Assembly: GCF_042676245.1 (NCBI RefSeq)
Contig: NZ_JBHTKA010000008.1
Span: forward strand, 372,001-436,000
Direction: 5' to 3'
DNA length: 64,000 nucleotides
DNA from: Ohtaekwangia kribbensis
GTDB lineage: Bacteria; Bacteroidota; Bacteroidia; Cytophagales; Cyclobacteriaceae
Shown here: piece after piece, positions 35,110 through 44,103 of the stretch
How the letters are laid out: the number at the start of each line of letters is the position of its first letter
Numbering within the stretch: position 1 is the stretch's first letter
Translations under genes and position numbers: made by a program
The notes under the pieces: model-generated
The model's input: the letters and a program-made list of their open reading frames with translations, nothing else
Database searches by the model: none
What the model was told of the DNA's origin: nothing

Positions 35110-36671
35110 GTGAGCACATTCAATACTTTAAAACGTTGTTTGAAGCCGGTGAGAGCCGGAATGCCTTTGATGAAAAAATAGCTGATTTCTTTCCCGCCAT
35201 CATCTACATCTATGATGTAGATACGAAACATATTTCATTCCTCAACAGGAAGGTTCATGATTTTCTGGGATTCTCCTATGAAGATATCGGTGGCGACCTG
35301 AATGAGCTTATTTTCAAAGAAGATATAGAACTTGTTCAGCACGAGCTGGAGAAATTCTATGCGTTACAAAATAATGATTCGTATTGCTTTAACTGCAGAC
35401 TCAATCATAAAGAAGGTTACTGGCGCTACTTCCGAACCCATGGTACGGTTATGCGCAGAGCCGAAACAGGCCAGCCTGCTTCATTTTTATTTATAGCACA
35501 GGATATAACCGACTTCCGGAAAAGCGAAGAAGAAGTAAAAGCTGTGCGCAGTTTAATTGAAGAAACTGAAGAGCTTCTTCAACTGGGCAGCTGGACGTAT
35601 ACTATCGCCGATCAAAAAATTACCTGGACAAAAGGTCTATACCAGTTACTTGAATTTGAAGAAGACGATCGGCCTGCCATCACCTATGATTTTTATGTAG
35701 ACCTGGTATCAGCCGAAGATATAGCTTCATTTGAACACGCGCTGCAAGATGCGATCAGCACGAAATCGGGCTTTGAACAGGAGTACCAGGTAAAAACCCG
35801 AACCGGTGCAACCAAGATTGTATCTACAAAAGCGAAAGTAGTAACGAACACTGATGGCGGTGCTATAAAGGTTGTAGGTATAACACGCGATATTACACGC
35901 TTGCGTAATTTTGAGCGCGACCGTGACCGCAGCATTCGTGAATTGAATCGCTCGAACAAAGAGCTGGAAGAATTTGCCTATATAGCTTCGCACGATCTGC
36001 AGGAACCCATCCGGAAAATATCAACCTTCGGTGAGCGGCTCAAAGCAAAATTCATAGATAAATTAGGTCCCGATGGCGGGCTATACCTGGAACGCATTAT
36101 GGCTTCGGCTGAGAACATGCGTATGCTGATTGATAACCTGCTCGAGTTTTCACGAACCAGTCGAAGTTCGTACGCATTCGAGTGGATAAACCTGCAGGAT
36201 ATAATTGCCAATGTAAAAACCGATCTTGAACTGAAGATCGAAGAAACCAATGCGAGTATAGTTACATCGGCATTGCCGCGGCTCGAAGCGGTGGCTTCTG
36301 AAATGAAGCAGCTCTTCAACAACCTGTTGAGCAACGCTATCAAATTCAGAAAGCCTGCTATTGCACCCGTGATAAAAATAACCAGCAGCAAAGCCAGTAA
36401 AACTGAAAAAGAAGAACATCATCTTCCTGTTGATAAAGAATTTTTCAAGCTACAGGTAAGTGATAATGGTATAGGTTTCGAAGAAGAATATGCAGACCGC
36501 ATTTTTCAGATCTTTCAGCGGCTGCATGGTAAAGCAGAGTACCCCGGCTCTGGTATAGGACTAGCCATTTGCAAAAAAATTATCGATAATCACAATGGTA
36601 TAATGTATGCAGAAAGTAAACCCGATTCCGGTGCTACTTTTGTAGTTATACTACCCGAGAAACAATCATAA
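35106..36671 (+). CDS. PAS-domain sensor histidine kinase, probable partner of the NtrC-type regulator
   Basis: The 521-residue kinase has no membrane segment. It has two PAS domains (about 25-140 and 155-280, the second with WTYTIADQKITWTKGLYQLL and a PAC-type end GITRDITRLRNFERD). HisKA follows (ELEEFAYIASHDLQEPIRKI), then HATPase_c (LLSNAIKFRKPAI, DNGIGFEEEYADRIF, GSGIGLAICKK). It starts with ATGA overlapping the activator gene, which implies coupled translation and a cognate pair. It senses a cytoplasmic signal, not identifiable from sequence. Confidence 0.92.
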   Translation: MSEHIQYFKTLFEAGESRNAFDEKIADFFPAIIYIYDVDTKHISFLNRKVHDFLGFSYEDIGGDLNELIFKEDIELVQHELEKFYALQNNDSYCFNCRLNHKEGYWRYFRTHGTVMRRAETGQPASFLFIAQDITDFRKSEEEVKAVRSLIEETEELLQLGSWTYTIADQKITWTKGLYQLLEFEEDDRPAITYDFYVDLVSAEDIASFEHALQDAISTKSGFEQEYQVKTRTGATKIVSTKAKVVTNTDGGAIKVVGITRDITRLRNFERDRDRSIRELNRSNKELEEFAYIASHDLQEPIRKISTFGERLKAKFIDKLGPDGGLYLERIMASAENMRMLIDNLLEFSRTSRSSYAFEWINLQDIIANVKTDLELKIEETNASIVTSALPRLEAVASEMKQLFNNLLSNAIKFRKPAIAPVIKITSSKASKTEKEEHHLPVDKEFFKLQVSDNGIGFEEEYADRIFQIFQRLHGKAEYPGSGIGLAICKKIIDNHNGIMYAESKPDSGATFVVILPEKQS

Positions 36672-36679
36672 CCTGACCC

Positions 36680-38119
36680 ATGTCAACTACCGTACAGGCT
36701 ACACGCATTCTGATCGTAGACGATGATGAGGACGATTTCATCATCACCAGCGACTATATAAAAAGTATTGAAGGTGCTTCTTTTGAAATTGACTGGTGCT
36801 CTACCTACGCCCGCGCGGTAGAACATATACGCACCTCCGAGCACGATTTATACCTGGTAGATTATCGTCTCGGAATAAAAACAGGTTTGGACCTGCTCAA
36901 GGAAGCTGTACAATTGAATTGTGAGCAGCCTATTATTTTACTTACCGGTAAAGGTAATCGAGCGGTAGATAAAGAGGCCATGGTGGTAGGTGCTATGGAT
37001 TACCTCATCAAGTCTGAGCTGAATACGGAAAAGCTGGAACGCAGCATTCGCTATTCGCTCGAGCGCTCCGCTTCACTTAAAGCCTTGCGCGCCAACGAAC
37101 GAAAGTATCGCAGCATCTTTGAGCGCTCAAAAGATGCCGTATTTATTACGGACGAAGCATTGCGTTTTAAAAATGTGAACGGTGCCACAGCCGAACTGTT
37201 GGGCTACACACAGGAAGAGCTTTCATTACTTTCCCTCTACGAACTTATCACGGAAGGTAAAGATAGTATACAGCAAAGTCTCGAGTATGCGCGCGAGGTA
37301 GACGATGCCGAAATCGTATTGATCAATAAACAAGGCGAAAAGAAATATTGTATACTCTCCGCCACGCAGGAGATTGATAATACCGGTGCGCTATATGTAC
37401 AGGGTATTATTCACGATATAACAAATCTGAAGCGAGCAGAAAAAGCAGCATTGCAGGCAGAGAAGCTGGCCGCCACCGGAAGGTTGGTGCGAACACTGGC
37501 GCACGAAGTACGCAATCCACTTAACAACATACAGATGTCGGTAGAACAGCTCATCAGCTCAAACAAAATTGAAGACGATGCGTTGTTCCTGGAAATCATA
37601 CAACGCAACTCCAAGAGAATAAACGATCTCATCACCGAGCTTCTCAATTCGGCAAGACCAACGGAGCTTCAATTCAAGAAAGCTATATTACAAGGTGTGC
37701 TTGACGACAGCATTGGTGCTGCGCTGGATCGTATTACACTACAACATATCAACATGCGCGTGCGTTACCCCGAAACTGCGTGCTATATACAGGCCGATAG
37801 CGAGAAATTGAAAATTGCTTTTCTCAATATCATCATCAATGCTGTGGAAGCCATGAAAGATGTGCAGGGCGAACTTACCATTGTCGTAAATCCCAATCAT
37901 GCACACTACACCGTAGAGATAACAGACAACGGATGCGGTATATCCCCGGAAAATCTTTCCAAGTTGTTTGAGCCCTATTTTACATCCAAGCGAAACGGAA
38001 TGGGACTGGGGCTCGCGGCTACGCTTAATATACTCCAGGCACACAAAGCCCACATTGATGTTAAATCAAGGGAAAACTTTGGCACTTCATTCCTTATTTC
38101 ATTCCCGATACAAAACTAA
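36680..38119 (+). CDS. Hybrid REC-PAS-histidine kinase
   Basis: The 479-residue soluble protein begins with a receiver domain (ILIVDDDEDDF, phospho-acceptor Asp61 in YLVDYRLGIKTGLD). A PAS domain follows (YRSIFERSKDAVFITDEALR), then HisKA (VRTLAHEVRNPLNNIQMSVE) and HATPase_c (FLNIIINAVEAMKD, DNGCGISPENLSKLFEPYF, GMGLGLAATLNIL). The receiver-first order suggests that it integrates input from another kinase and then signals on. It lies nine bases after the previous kinase, so rpoN, activator and both kinases form one operon. The kinase core is NtrB-like. Confidence 0.92.
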   Translation: MSTTVQATRILIVDDDEDDFIITSDYIKSIEGASFEIDWCSTYARAVEHIRTSEHDLYLVDYRLGIKTGLDLLKEAVQLNCEQPIILLTGKGNRAVDKEAMVVGAMDYLIKSELNTEKLERSIRYSLERSASLKALRANERKYRSIFERSKDAVFITDEALRFKNVNGATAELLGYTQEELSLLSLYELITEGKDSIQQSLEYAREVDDAEIVLINKQGEKKYCILSATQEIDNTGALYVQGIIHDITNLKRAEKAALQAEKLAATGRLVRTLAHEVRNPLNNIQMSVEQLISSNKIEDDALFLEIIQRNSKRINDLITELLNSARPTELQFKKAILQGVLDDSIGAALDRITLQHINMRVRYPETACYIQADSEKLKIAFLNIIINAVEAMKDVQGELTIVVNPNHAHYTVEITDNGCGISPENLSKLFEPYFTSKRNGMGLGLAATLNILQAHKAHIDVKSRENFGTSFLISFPIQN

Positions 38120-38125
38120 AGCAAC

Positions 38126-38155
38126 GTTAAGGGTACACGCAAGCATACCCTTAAC
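38126..38155. terminator. Bidirectional-type hairpin between convergent genes
   Basis: gttaagggta (38126-38135) and taccct­taac (38146-38155) are perfectly complementary over ten bases around a ten-base loop, between the end of the rpoN operon and the end of the minus-strand flavin protein gene. No long T-run is present, so it may also act as an RNA stabiliser. Confidence 0.6.
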
Positions 38156-38166
38156 ATTAACTGTCA

Positions 38167-38679
38167 TCACTTTTCGAGTTTGAGTTTGCCTACTTCACCC
38201 TCATCGTAGCGGTCGCCTGTTGCAACAGCGCGCAGCATGTTAAAGAAGGTTACCATTTTGTTGGAAGCACTGTTCCAATAATGAGCAACCTGTACATTTA
38301 CTTTTAGCAGGCATAGCTTAGGGTCGTCAACGCCATCGGGAAACCATGCCTTTAACATCGGCTTCCACAGTTGTTTCATTTTTGTTTTGTCAATAATCAC
38401 AGAGCTTATACCGTTGGCGTGTATATATACATTTTTACCAGGATGCGAGTACACGAGCGCAACCGAATTGTCCTGCGAAGCTTCATGTATCTTTTCGGAG
38501 AACTCGTTAGTAAAGAACCATACGTTACCGTCATCATCCACATCAATGGTTGCCATAGGTCTGCTCATTACGTTACCGGTATCATCGGTGGTAACAAGCA
38601 TGCATATATTCACATCATCTACCAGCTCTTTAAGTTTTTCTACCGCTTCGTGGCGGTTCTCAATCACTTCAAATGCCAT
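38167..38679 (-). CDS. Pyridoxamine 5'-phosphate oxidase-family general stress protein
   Basis: The 170-residue split-barrel protein resembles the 'general stress protein 26' group of flavin or heme-binding PNPOx-like proteins, not the true PdxH. Visible features are AVEKLKELVDDVNICMLVTT, SRPMATIDVDDDGNVWFFTN, a VALVYSHPGKNVYIHANGIS strand set and the C-terminal WFPDGVDDPKLCLLKVNVQVAHYW signature. Such proteins are commonly induced under general stress. This fits the group of stress-type genes that follows. Confidence 0.88.
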   Translation of the reverse strand: MAFEVIENRHEAVEKLKELVDDVNICMLVTTDDTGNVMSRPMATIDVDDDGNVWFFTNEFSEKIHEASQDNSVALVYSHPGKNVYIHANGISSVIIDKTKMKQLWKPMLKAWFPDGVDDPKLCLLKVNVQVAHYWNSASNKMVTFFNMLRAVATGDRYDEGEVGKLKLEK

Positions 38680-38731
38680 ACTTTAATCCTTTAATGGTTT
38701 CAAACTATATTTCGCGTGCACCAGCCTATCG

Positions 38732-39013
38732 TTACTTGTCATGGTGATCGGTTATTTCCTGCTGTGCATGCTCTGGATTGTTCACAATGTTGCGTTGGTC
38801 GTCCTCATTTACACGAGGTTGTTTCTCCCAATCTTTTGTCTCAGGTACAGATGTCGCACTTTCATTGGCTACTGCCTGCTCTGTTTGTGCAGACACTTCT
38901 TCTTCCGTTGCAGGTACCGAAGGCTTTTCACCAGGTTTACGTGTTGCAACGGGGCGTTTCGGATCTTGCTTTTTCTGACCGACACGTTTCTGTTGTTTTG
39001 CGTGCACTTTCAT
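38732..39013 (-). CDS. Small disordered hydrophilic protein
   Basis: The 93-residue product is low in complexity: a basic start (KVHAKQQKRVGQKKQDPKRP), then Pro/Glu/Gln/Asn-rich sequence, and DHHDK at the end. It has no signal peptide or recognisable domain. Similar short disordered proteins are common in stress-gene neighbourhoods of Cytophagales. Coding status is plausible but not certain. Confidence 0.5.
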   Translation of the reverse strand: MKVHAKQQKRVGQKKQDPKRPVATRKPGEKPSVPATEEEVSAQTEQAVANESATSVPETKDWEKQPRVNEDDQRNIVNNPEHAQQEITDHHDK

Positions 39014-39193
39014 AAAGCGTTAGTTTATGGATATATAGGAAAAATTAGGCCCGCGGTTTCCTCGTATAGCACACTGCCGCAGCTATAGCGCAGTGTAATT
39101 AATTCCACAGATTTATCTCTTTTTTCCTCGCTTTAAACTTCCATTGGTTTAAAAACGTTTCTACAACAACTATCCGAATAATTATATTTGATC

Positions 39194-39628
39194 ATGACAA
39201 TAAAACCCATGCGCAAAGACTTTATCCTGGTTGCTGAAGACGATGCCGATGACCGCTACCTCATGCAGACGGCTTTTGATGAGAAGGGATATAAAGACAA
39301 AGTCGAGTTTGTAGAGAACGGAATAGAACTGATTAACTATCTGGAGTCAATCGCAAATACAGAATACCCGGGATTTATACTGCTGGATCTGAACATGCCC
39401 AAGAAAGATGGCCGCGAAACGTTGAAAGAAATCAAGCAACATCCGGTTTTTAAAAAGATACCTGTAGTTGTATTCACCACTACTAAAAACGATGCTGAAA
39501 TACAGCGCTGTTATGAACTTGGTGCCAACACATATATAGTAAAACCAACAAGCTTTGAATCGTTGCTCACTGTAATTCAGGAAGTACGCAATTATTGGTT
39601 TTCGGTAGCATCTATACCTGCATCATAA
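39194..39628 (+). CDS. Single-domain response regulator (Rcp1/CheY-like)
   Basis: The protein is a receiver domain only: acidic pocket in VAEDDADDRYLM, phospho-acceptor Asp in FILLDLNMPKKDG, Thr in VVFTTTKND and the conserved Lys in IVKPTSFE. This Rcp1-like type usually takes phosphate from phytochrome-like or CHASE3 kinases such as the one at 30,560. It has no output domain and probably acts by phosphorelay or protein binding. A Met codon five residues later could also serve as start. Confidence 0.88.
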   Translation: MTIKPMRKDFILVAEDDADDRYLMQTAFDEKGYKDKVEFVENGIELINYLESIANTEYPGFILLDLNMPKKDGRETLKEIKQHPVFKKIPVVVFTTTKNDAEIQRCYELGANTYIVKPTSFESLLTVIQEVRNYWFSVASIPAS

Positions 39629-39629
39629 A

Positions 39630-40013
39630 TCAATGCGATAAGACGTCAGAAGGTTGTGCTGTCTTTTTCTTTTTAGAAAAGAGTTTTTGCAAAAATGGTT
39701 TTGCATTGTATATAAGATGCGATGCAACATTCTTTAATACACCGGGCAGGAACATGCGTGCAATAGGATTCTTGGATATAACTCTGCCGGCCAGCAGATC
39801 CACCGCTAACGATGAGCCGGTATTTACCAACAGGTCATTACGGGTTTCGCGCGTAGTAACTTTTCCAACAACGGACATCAATGTATAAAGCGGACGAAGT
39901 TCTTCTTTCAATTCCCGAACATCAACTTTGATCTGCGCTTTTTGTTCTTCAAGGAGAGCCAATAGCCGCTGTCTCTCTTTCACAAGATCATCATGTGTAC
40001 GAATTCTACTCAT
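39630..40013 (-). CDS. Conserved small protein of the YtxH/holin-like operon
   Basis: The 127-residue protein has a helical, charged N-terminal half (DLVKERQRLLALLEEQKAQI) and a C-terminal part with a possible membrane-associated region (VLKNVASHLIYNAKPFLQKL) and a basic end. I do not recognise a named family. Its start overlaps the stop of the holin-like gene by eight bases, so it is the third gene of the ytxH operon. One base separates it from the end of the convergent response regulator. Confidence 0.7.
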   Translation of the reverse strand: MSRIRTHDDLVKERQRLLALLEEQKAQIKVDVRELKEELRPLYTLMSVVGKVTTRETRNDLLVNTGSSLAVDLLAGRVISKNPIARMFLPGVLKNVASHLIYNAKPFLQKLFSKKKKTAQPSDVLSH

Positions 40014-40359
40014 AAATCCGGGCGATTAAGAAATTACGAATAACAGGCGCTATAACCGATTTGCGCAACAATAATAATAAGGCTATCAGCAGAACATATA
40101 CTCCTGCAACAATAAAGAAACCACCTACTATATTATTAATAACTCTGCCGATCCACCAGCTCAGGCCAAGCCCTGTGAACAGCAGTACAAACAAGGCGAG
40201 TATAGCGACCACTGCAAACATGAAACCCTGTGATGCCAAACCTGTGGCTTTATCGGTAGCATTTAACCTGGCAAGTTTAAACTGTGTTTCAAAATAATCG
40301 CCAGCATGTTCTGCTAAATCTTCTGCCTTTGATTTTATTTCTGCCATACGGGTTAACAT
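40006..40359 (-). CDS. Phage holin-like family (DUF1469) membrane protein
   Basis: The 117-residue protein has an N-terminal amphipathic helix (KAEDLAEHAGDYFETQFKLA), two membrane helices (about 45-70, GFMFAVVAILALFVLLFTGLGLSWW, and 78-100, GGFFIVAGVYVLLIALLLLL) and a basic C-terminus. This matches the 'phage holin family / DUF1469' proteins, which are chromosomal stress or envelope proteins rather than phage genes. It sits between the YtxH-like gene and a small coupled gene. Confidence 0.8.
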   Translation of the reverse strand: MLTRMAEIKSKAEDLAEHAGDYFETQFKLARLNATDKATGLASQGFMFAVVAILALFVLLFTGLGLSWWIGRVINNIVGGFFIVAGVYVLLIALLLLLRKSVIAPVIRNFLIARIYE

Positions 40360-40448
40360 TTATAGATTCGGTAGATAAAGTTTTGTTTAAGGTTTTACAA
40401 TGCAACCTGTATGTTATATGTAAAACCCTAAACAAAGGCTGCATACGA

Positions 40449-40718
40449 TCAGCTCAACGATTCTTTTACACGCGACAGACGTGATTCTGTTTCAGATTTT
40501 AATCCTCGTGCTTCGGATATAGCCCGGTCTTTCGCATTGTAAAGTTTCTCTTTGTTGCTCAGGATCATATCCGTAATGTTACCTGCAAAATCATCTGCAG
40601 CTTTCGATATCTTCTTACGAAGATCACTTCCTTTGTCCGGTGCAAGGAGTAGTCCTGCAACAGCGCCAGCAGCCGCAGCAGCCAGCACTCCCAAGATTAT
40701 TTTACCGTTTCTAGTCAT
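40449..40718 (-). CDS. YtxH-domain general stress protein
   Basis: The 89-residue protein has the YtxH signature: a Gly/Ala-rich membrane segment (KIILGVLAAAAAGAVAGLLL) followed at once by APDKGSDLRKKISKAADDF and a long amphipathic helix. Members are associated with general stress in Bacillus and are common in Bacteroidota. It is the first gene of a three-gene minus-strand operon with the holin-like protein. Confidence 0.88.
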   Translation of the reverse strand: MTRNGKIILGVLAAAAAGAVAGLLLAPDKGSDLRKKISKAADDFAGNITDMILSNKEKLYNAKDRAISEARGLKSETESRLSRVKESLS

Positions 40719-40905
40719 GACTTTTACATTTAAGTTTACCTATACCGCTTCATAAAAAATCATTCCAAGTGAAACGAAATCCACGTAAAATCAACCCACA
40801 CGAAAATGTGAGATTATTTTTATTTCACTTTATAACTTAACAAGAGTTTTTGAGTTACTTTAACGAATAAGTTATCGTTAACTCTACCTGTAAAGAGTAT
40901 TCGAA

Positions 40906-41241
40906 GTGAAAAAGATATTGATCATAGATGATGAAAAGGATCTATGTATATTACTGAGGTCGTATCTGGTGCCATTAAAGTACGAGGTGCATATAGCCTA
41001 TACCCTGAAGGAAGGTATACAAAAATTGGAAGGTATATCTCCGGATATTATTTTCCTGGACAATAATTTACCAGATGGGTTGGGATGGGACAAAGTAGAC
41101 TATATACATCAGAATTTTCCTTCCAGCACTATTAACCTGATGAGTGCTTACCGCGGATTTCCAACGGAGCTTAACGGACACCCCGCCATTAAATTCCTGG
41201 AGAAGCCAATCAGTCTCGGGTCGCTCAAAAATTACTTATGA
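40906..41241 (+). CDS. Short single-domain response regulator
   Basis: The 111-residue receiver starts at GTG. It holds ILIIDDEKDLCILL, the phospho-acceptor in IIFLDNNLPDGLG, Ser in NLMSAYRG and the conserved Lys in FLEKPISLG. It lacks any output domain. The last codons overlap the end of the convergent AsmA-like gene by six bases. The GTG is preceded by an AT-rich region without another in-frame ATG. Confidence 0.82.
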   Translation: MKKILIIDDEKDLCILLRSYLVPLKYEVHIAYTLKEGIQKLEGISPDIIFLDNNLPDGLGWDKVDYIHQNFPSSTINLMSAYRGFPTELNGHPAIKFLEKPISLGSLKNYL

Positions 41242-42387
41242 GTCTTTTTGCTTCTTACGCTCTTCCCGCTTTTTCTTTCTGCGTTCCTTCCGCTGCTCTT
41301 TTTTAAGTTGCTTCTCCATTTTGCGCGTTAAAGCAGTGTCTTCATTGGTAACCGTATTCAGCTTAATGGTGCCTTCGCGCTTACGTTGTTCAAATGCTTT
41401 TAAAAATTCCTTCGAATAAAATTGCCAAAGTTCAGCCCATATAGCCGGGTGAGACTCTTGCAGTGTACCTGCCAGCGGCACGCGTGTTGCAAACTTTTCT
41501 TTATCCTGGTTACTCGCCAGAAACACACCTATAGCTTGCCATGCTTTTGAAGCATCCGGTTTGCCGTCATTGCTATCGGTCATTTTCAAATGAGTCGCCT
41601 CGTATTTTATATACCCTTCAACTTTACCATCCAGCAAGGCCAGGTTGGTATATAGATCGAGTTTACCGTGTTCAACAGTCTTTTGTGAGTACGTTTTAAA
41701 AAAGCCATTTAATATTTGCAGGTCTATATTCTCAAATGCGAATGTAATATCAAGATCCGGTACGGCTTTATGAGCATTGAATTTCATTTTCATGTTCAAT
41801 ACGCTGGAGTCGGAAGACGATGCTGTAAAGTATGCCATGGATGGTAAAGCACTGGTGCTGTCTGCTATCTGACAGAGATTTTCAATAGCTCCGTTCCAGT
41901 TATAGAAGGCAAGTTCATGACGTGACTCTACGTTCAGATCGTAATATGTAAATTTACTATCCACTATAACTACTCGATTTACGCTTAACGGAGAAAGTTC
42001 TTTTAATACCATAGCCCAGTCGACACCTGTACCGTACTGGTCACTCTTTTCACCTTCAATAAAATTTAATCGGACACGTTCAAAGGTAATGTCACTCACG
42101 AAGGCTTCATCGAGCAGAGCATTCCAATCGATAGATATATCAATAGCTGAAGCATACAAAAGAGGGATATCACTCTGGACTCCGGTTTTATTGATCTGAA
42201 CATCCTGCAATTGAAAAGCACCTCTGTATAAGTATAGATCTACGTCATCTACTTTACACGTATAACCTTGTACACCAGCCAGTGCGTTGTTTACGTGTCG
42301 CGTTAAATACCGCAACAACAGCAGGCGTGCGCCAATCAATATAACAGCAAGCGCTGCCACAACCCAAATGCTCCGCGTGATCTTCAT
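41236..42387 (-). CDS. AsmA/DUF748-like envelope protein (shorter of a pair)
   Basis: The 383-residue protein has an N-terminal membrane anchor (about 6-26, SIWVVAALAVILIGARLLLL) and a periplasmic region with the DUF748/AsmA flavour (DVDLYLYRGAFQLQDVQINK, then ASAIDISIDWNALLDEAFVS). It ends in a highly basic tail (EKQLKKEQRKERRKKKREER). Four bases separate it from the related longer gene upstream, so the two are cotranscribed. The family is linked to envelope lipid or protein homeostasis; a specific role cannot be given. Confidence 0.75.
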   Translation of the reverse strand: MKITRSIWVVAALAVILIGARLLLLRYLTRHVNNALAGVQGYTCKVDDVDLYLYRGAFQLQDVQINKTGVQSDIPLLYASAIDISIDWNALLDEAFVSDITFERVRLNFIEGEKSDQYGTGVDWAMVLKELSPLSVNRVVIVDSKFTYYDLNVESRHELAFYNWNGAIENLCQIADSTSALPSMAYFTASSSDSSVLNMKMKFNAHKAVPDLDITFAFENIDLQILNGFFKTYSQKTVEHGKLDLYTNLALLDGKVEGYIKYEATHLKMTDSNDGKPDASKAWQAIGVFLASNQDKEKFATRVPLAGTLQESHPAIWAELWQFYSKEFLKAFEQRKREGTIKLNTVTNEDTALTRKMEKQLKKEQRKERRKKKREERKKQKDS

Positions 42388-42391
42388 GAAC

Positions 42392-43996
42392 CTATTCTTT
42401 TTTGCGCTTGCGTTTTTTCATATCCTTACGTGCATTCTTCTCAGCTGTGGCCTGATCGGATTGCTGTGTACGTAAAGCAAACGAAGATTTCATACCCGAG
42501 AAGAGTGACTTCCACCAGTAATTAAAAATGGCTTTCTTCCGATCGCGGTAGAATAAAATTATACCGGTCTGTTTCTCTCCCGTTACATAGCGGCCTGCAT
42601 CATCTTTAATAAATGTATTGATGGCCAGCGTCAGCAAGTTATTGCGAACAGCTTTGTCCTTATCCTTGTCCTTTCGCAGGCTTGCCATACGCAGATCTTT
42701 ATAACTCATATCCACAGCACCGTCTGAACGTATATCGGTAAACCTGAAACTGAAATTAAGTTTCAGCATCGTGCCGCTTTCAACCTGTATTTTAGCTTGT
42801 GGCCCCAGCATATCGTTCATACGCGCAAGCGGAAAATTACTGAGCGATCCCTTTACCACAGCAGGTTCTTTCGTGTTGGAGAACTGGCACGTCATAACCA
42901 GTTTACCTTTACCCATAAACGATGATGATGCTTCGAGAAAGGCAGGAGGCAATGCCTTATCCGTGGAAATATGAAATATACCCGCCTTAAGGTTATCGAA
43001 ATATATAGTACCGCTGGAGTCTGCCTCTTCACCAATCTCCTCGTACGATATACGGCTGTCGATAAGGCGCAACGTATCAATCGTCAGATCAAAGGGTAAC
43101 TTACCCAGCGCATCTACAGGCAGCGGCATATAGTCGCGCTTCGGGAAAGGATAATGTTTGCTCCGAAAAACATCCAGCAACAACTTGAACTTTACACTTG
43201 ATGCGTTGACAAAAACAGAATCGCCCGTTGCGAAATTCAGCCCATCCATTGTGAATGACGTGACCATACCATGAAAGCGATCATCCTCCACACGCTTACG
43301 TCTCGCATGTTCATGTTTTGAAAAACGCGGACGTATGCGCAGCGTATCTATACTCAGTCGTTTGTGTTCCCTGTCCAATTGTAGATGCCCGAAAGCCAGC
43401 GTATAGAATGGAACTTCCATTACAAGAGAATCCATATCCATTCTGCGCACCGTTACCGGCTGCACTTCATTGGTGTTGTTAATGGTAAGACCTTCTATAT
43501 TAATGCGCCCGTTCAGCGCCATCGTATCGCGTGCTATACTATCGCCTGTACGAAAAAAAGCCTGCTTGATCGCGATCGTATTTATAAAAATAGATATGTC
43601 GTTGCTCTTCACTGCCTCGTCTTCCATGGGCTCGCTTTCCTTCTTCTTACTGATGCTGAATTTTACTATATCGGCTGTAATGGCTCCGAGGTGTATATCC
43701 TTTCGAAAGATGAGGCGGAGCAAATTAAAAGATCGCACATGGCAACCATATATTTCGGCCGACATTTTCTCCTTGGGTATATCAATGGAGATTGTATCGA
43801 TGGCCATGGTTCGATCGCGCAGGCTTAATTGCAGCGAATCGTACTGAATATAAATGCCATCTTTCTGAAGGGATGAAACTTTTTCCTTAAGCTTACTATG
43901 AAGAAATGTCGGAAGATAGCGGGAGGCAAAAAAAACAGAAGTACTAATAACGATCAGAACAATAGAAACGATCCATACATACTTTTTCGCTTTCAT
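42392..43996 (-). CDS. AsmA/DUF748-like envelope protein (longer of a pair)
   Basis: The 534-residue protein begins with a membrane helix (about 6-24, YVWIVSIVLIVISTSVFFAS), then a beta-rich periplasmic region with AsmA-like strands (GIYIQYDSLQLSLRDRTMAI; SFNLLRLIFRKDIHLGAITA) and a basic tail (EKNARKDMKKRKRKKE). It is an evident relative of the downstream 383-residue protein, sharing a topology of anchor, beta-rich body and basic tail. Function is unknown beyond the family's link to the envelope. Confidence 0.75.
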   Translation of the reverse strand: MKAKKYVWIVSIVLIVISTSVFFASRYLPTFLHSKLKEKVSSLQKDGIYIQYDSLQLSLRDRTMAIDTISIDIPKEKMSAEIYGCHVRSFNLLRLIFRKDIHLGAITADIVKFSISKKKESEPMEDEAVKSNDISIFINTIAIKQAFFRTGDSIARDTMALNGRINIEGLTINNTNEVQPVTVRRMDMDSLVMEVPFYTLAFGHLQLDREHKRLSIDTLRIRPRFSKHEHARRKRVEDDRFHGMVTSFTMDGLNFATGDSVFVNASSVKFKLLLDVFRSKHYPFPKRDYMPLPVDALGKLPFDLTIDTLRLIDSRISYEEIGEEADSSGTIYFDNLKAGIFHISTDKALPPAFLEASSSFMGKGKLVMTCQFSNTKEPAVVKGSLSNFPLARMNDMLGPQAKIQVESGTMLKLNFSFRFTDIRSDGAVDMSYKDLRMASLRKDKDKDKAVRNNLLTLAINTFIKDDAGRYVTGEKQTGIILFYRDRKKAIFNYWWKSLFSGMKSSFALRTQQSDQATAEKNARKDMKKRKRKKE

Positions 43997-44103
43997 TCAC
44001 TAGGGTGCTTTCGGTCTTCTTCCCTGCAGCCGCATAGAAGTTACGAAAAATATGTTCGAAACTTCCATGCCGGCTGAGAGATGTATATATATAGTGGCTG
44101 TTG

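Noticed and set aside
40006..40359. Prophage remnant suggested by the holin-like protein
   Set aside because: DUF1469-type proteins are chromosomal and occur with YtxH; no phage structural, lysis or integrase genes are nearby.
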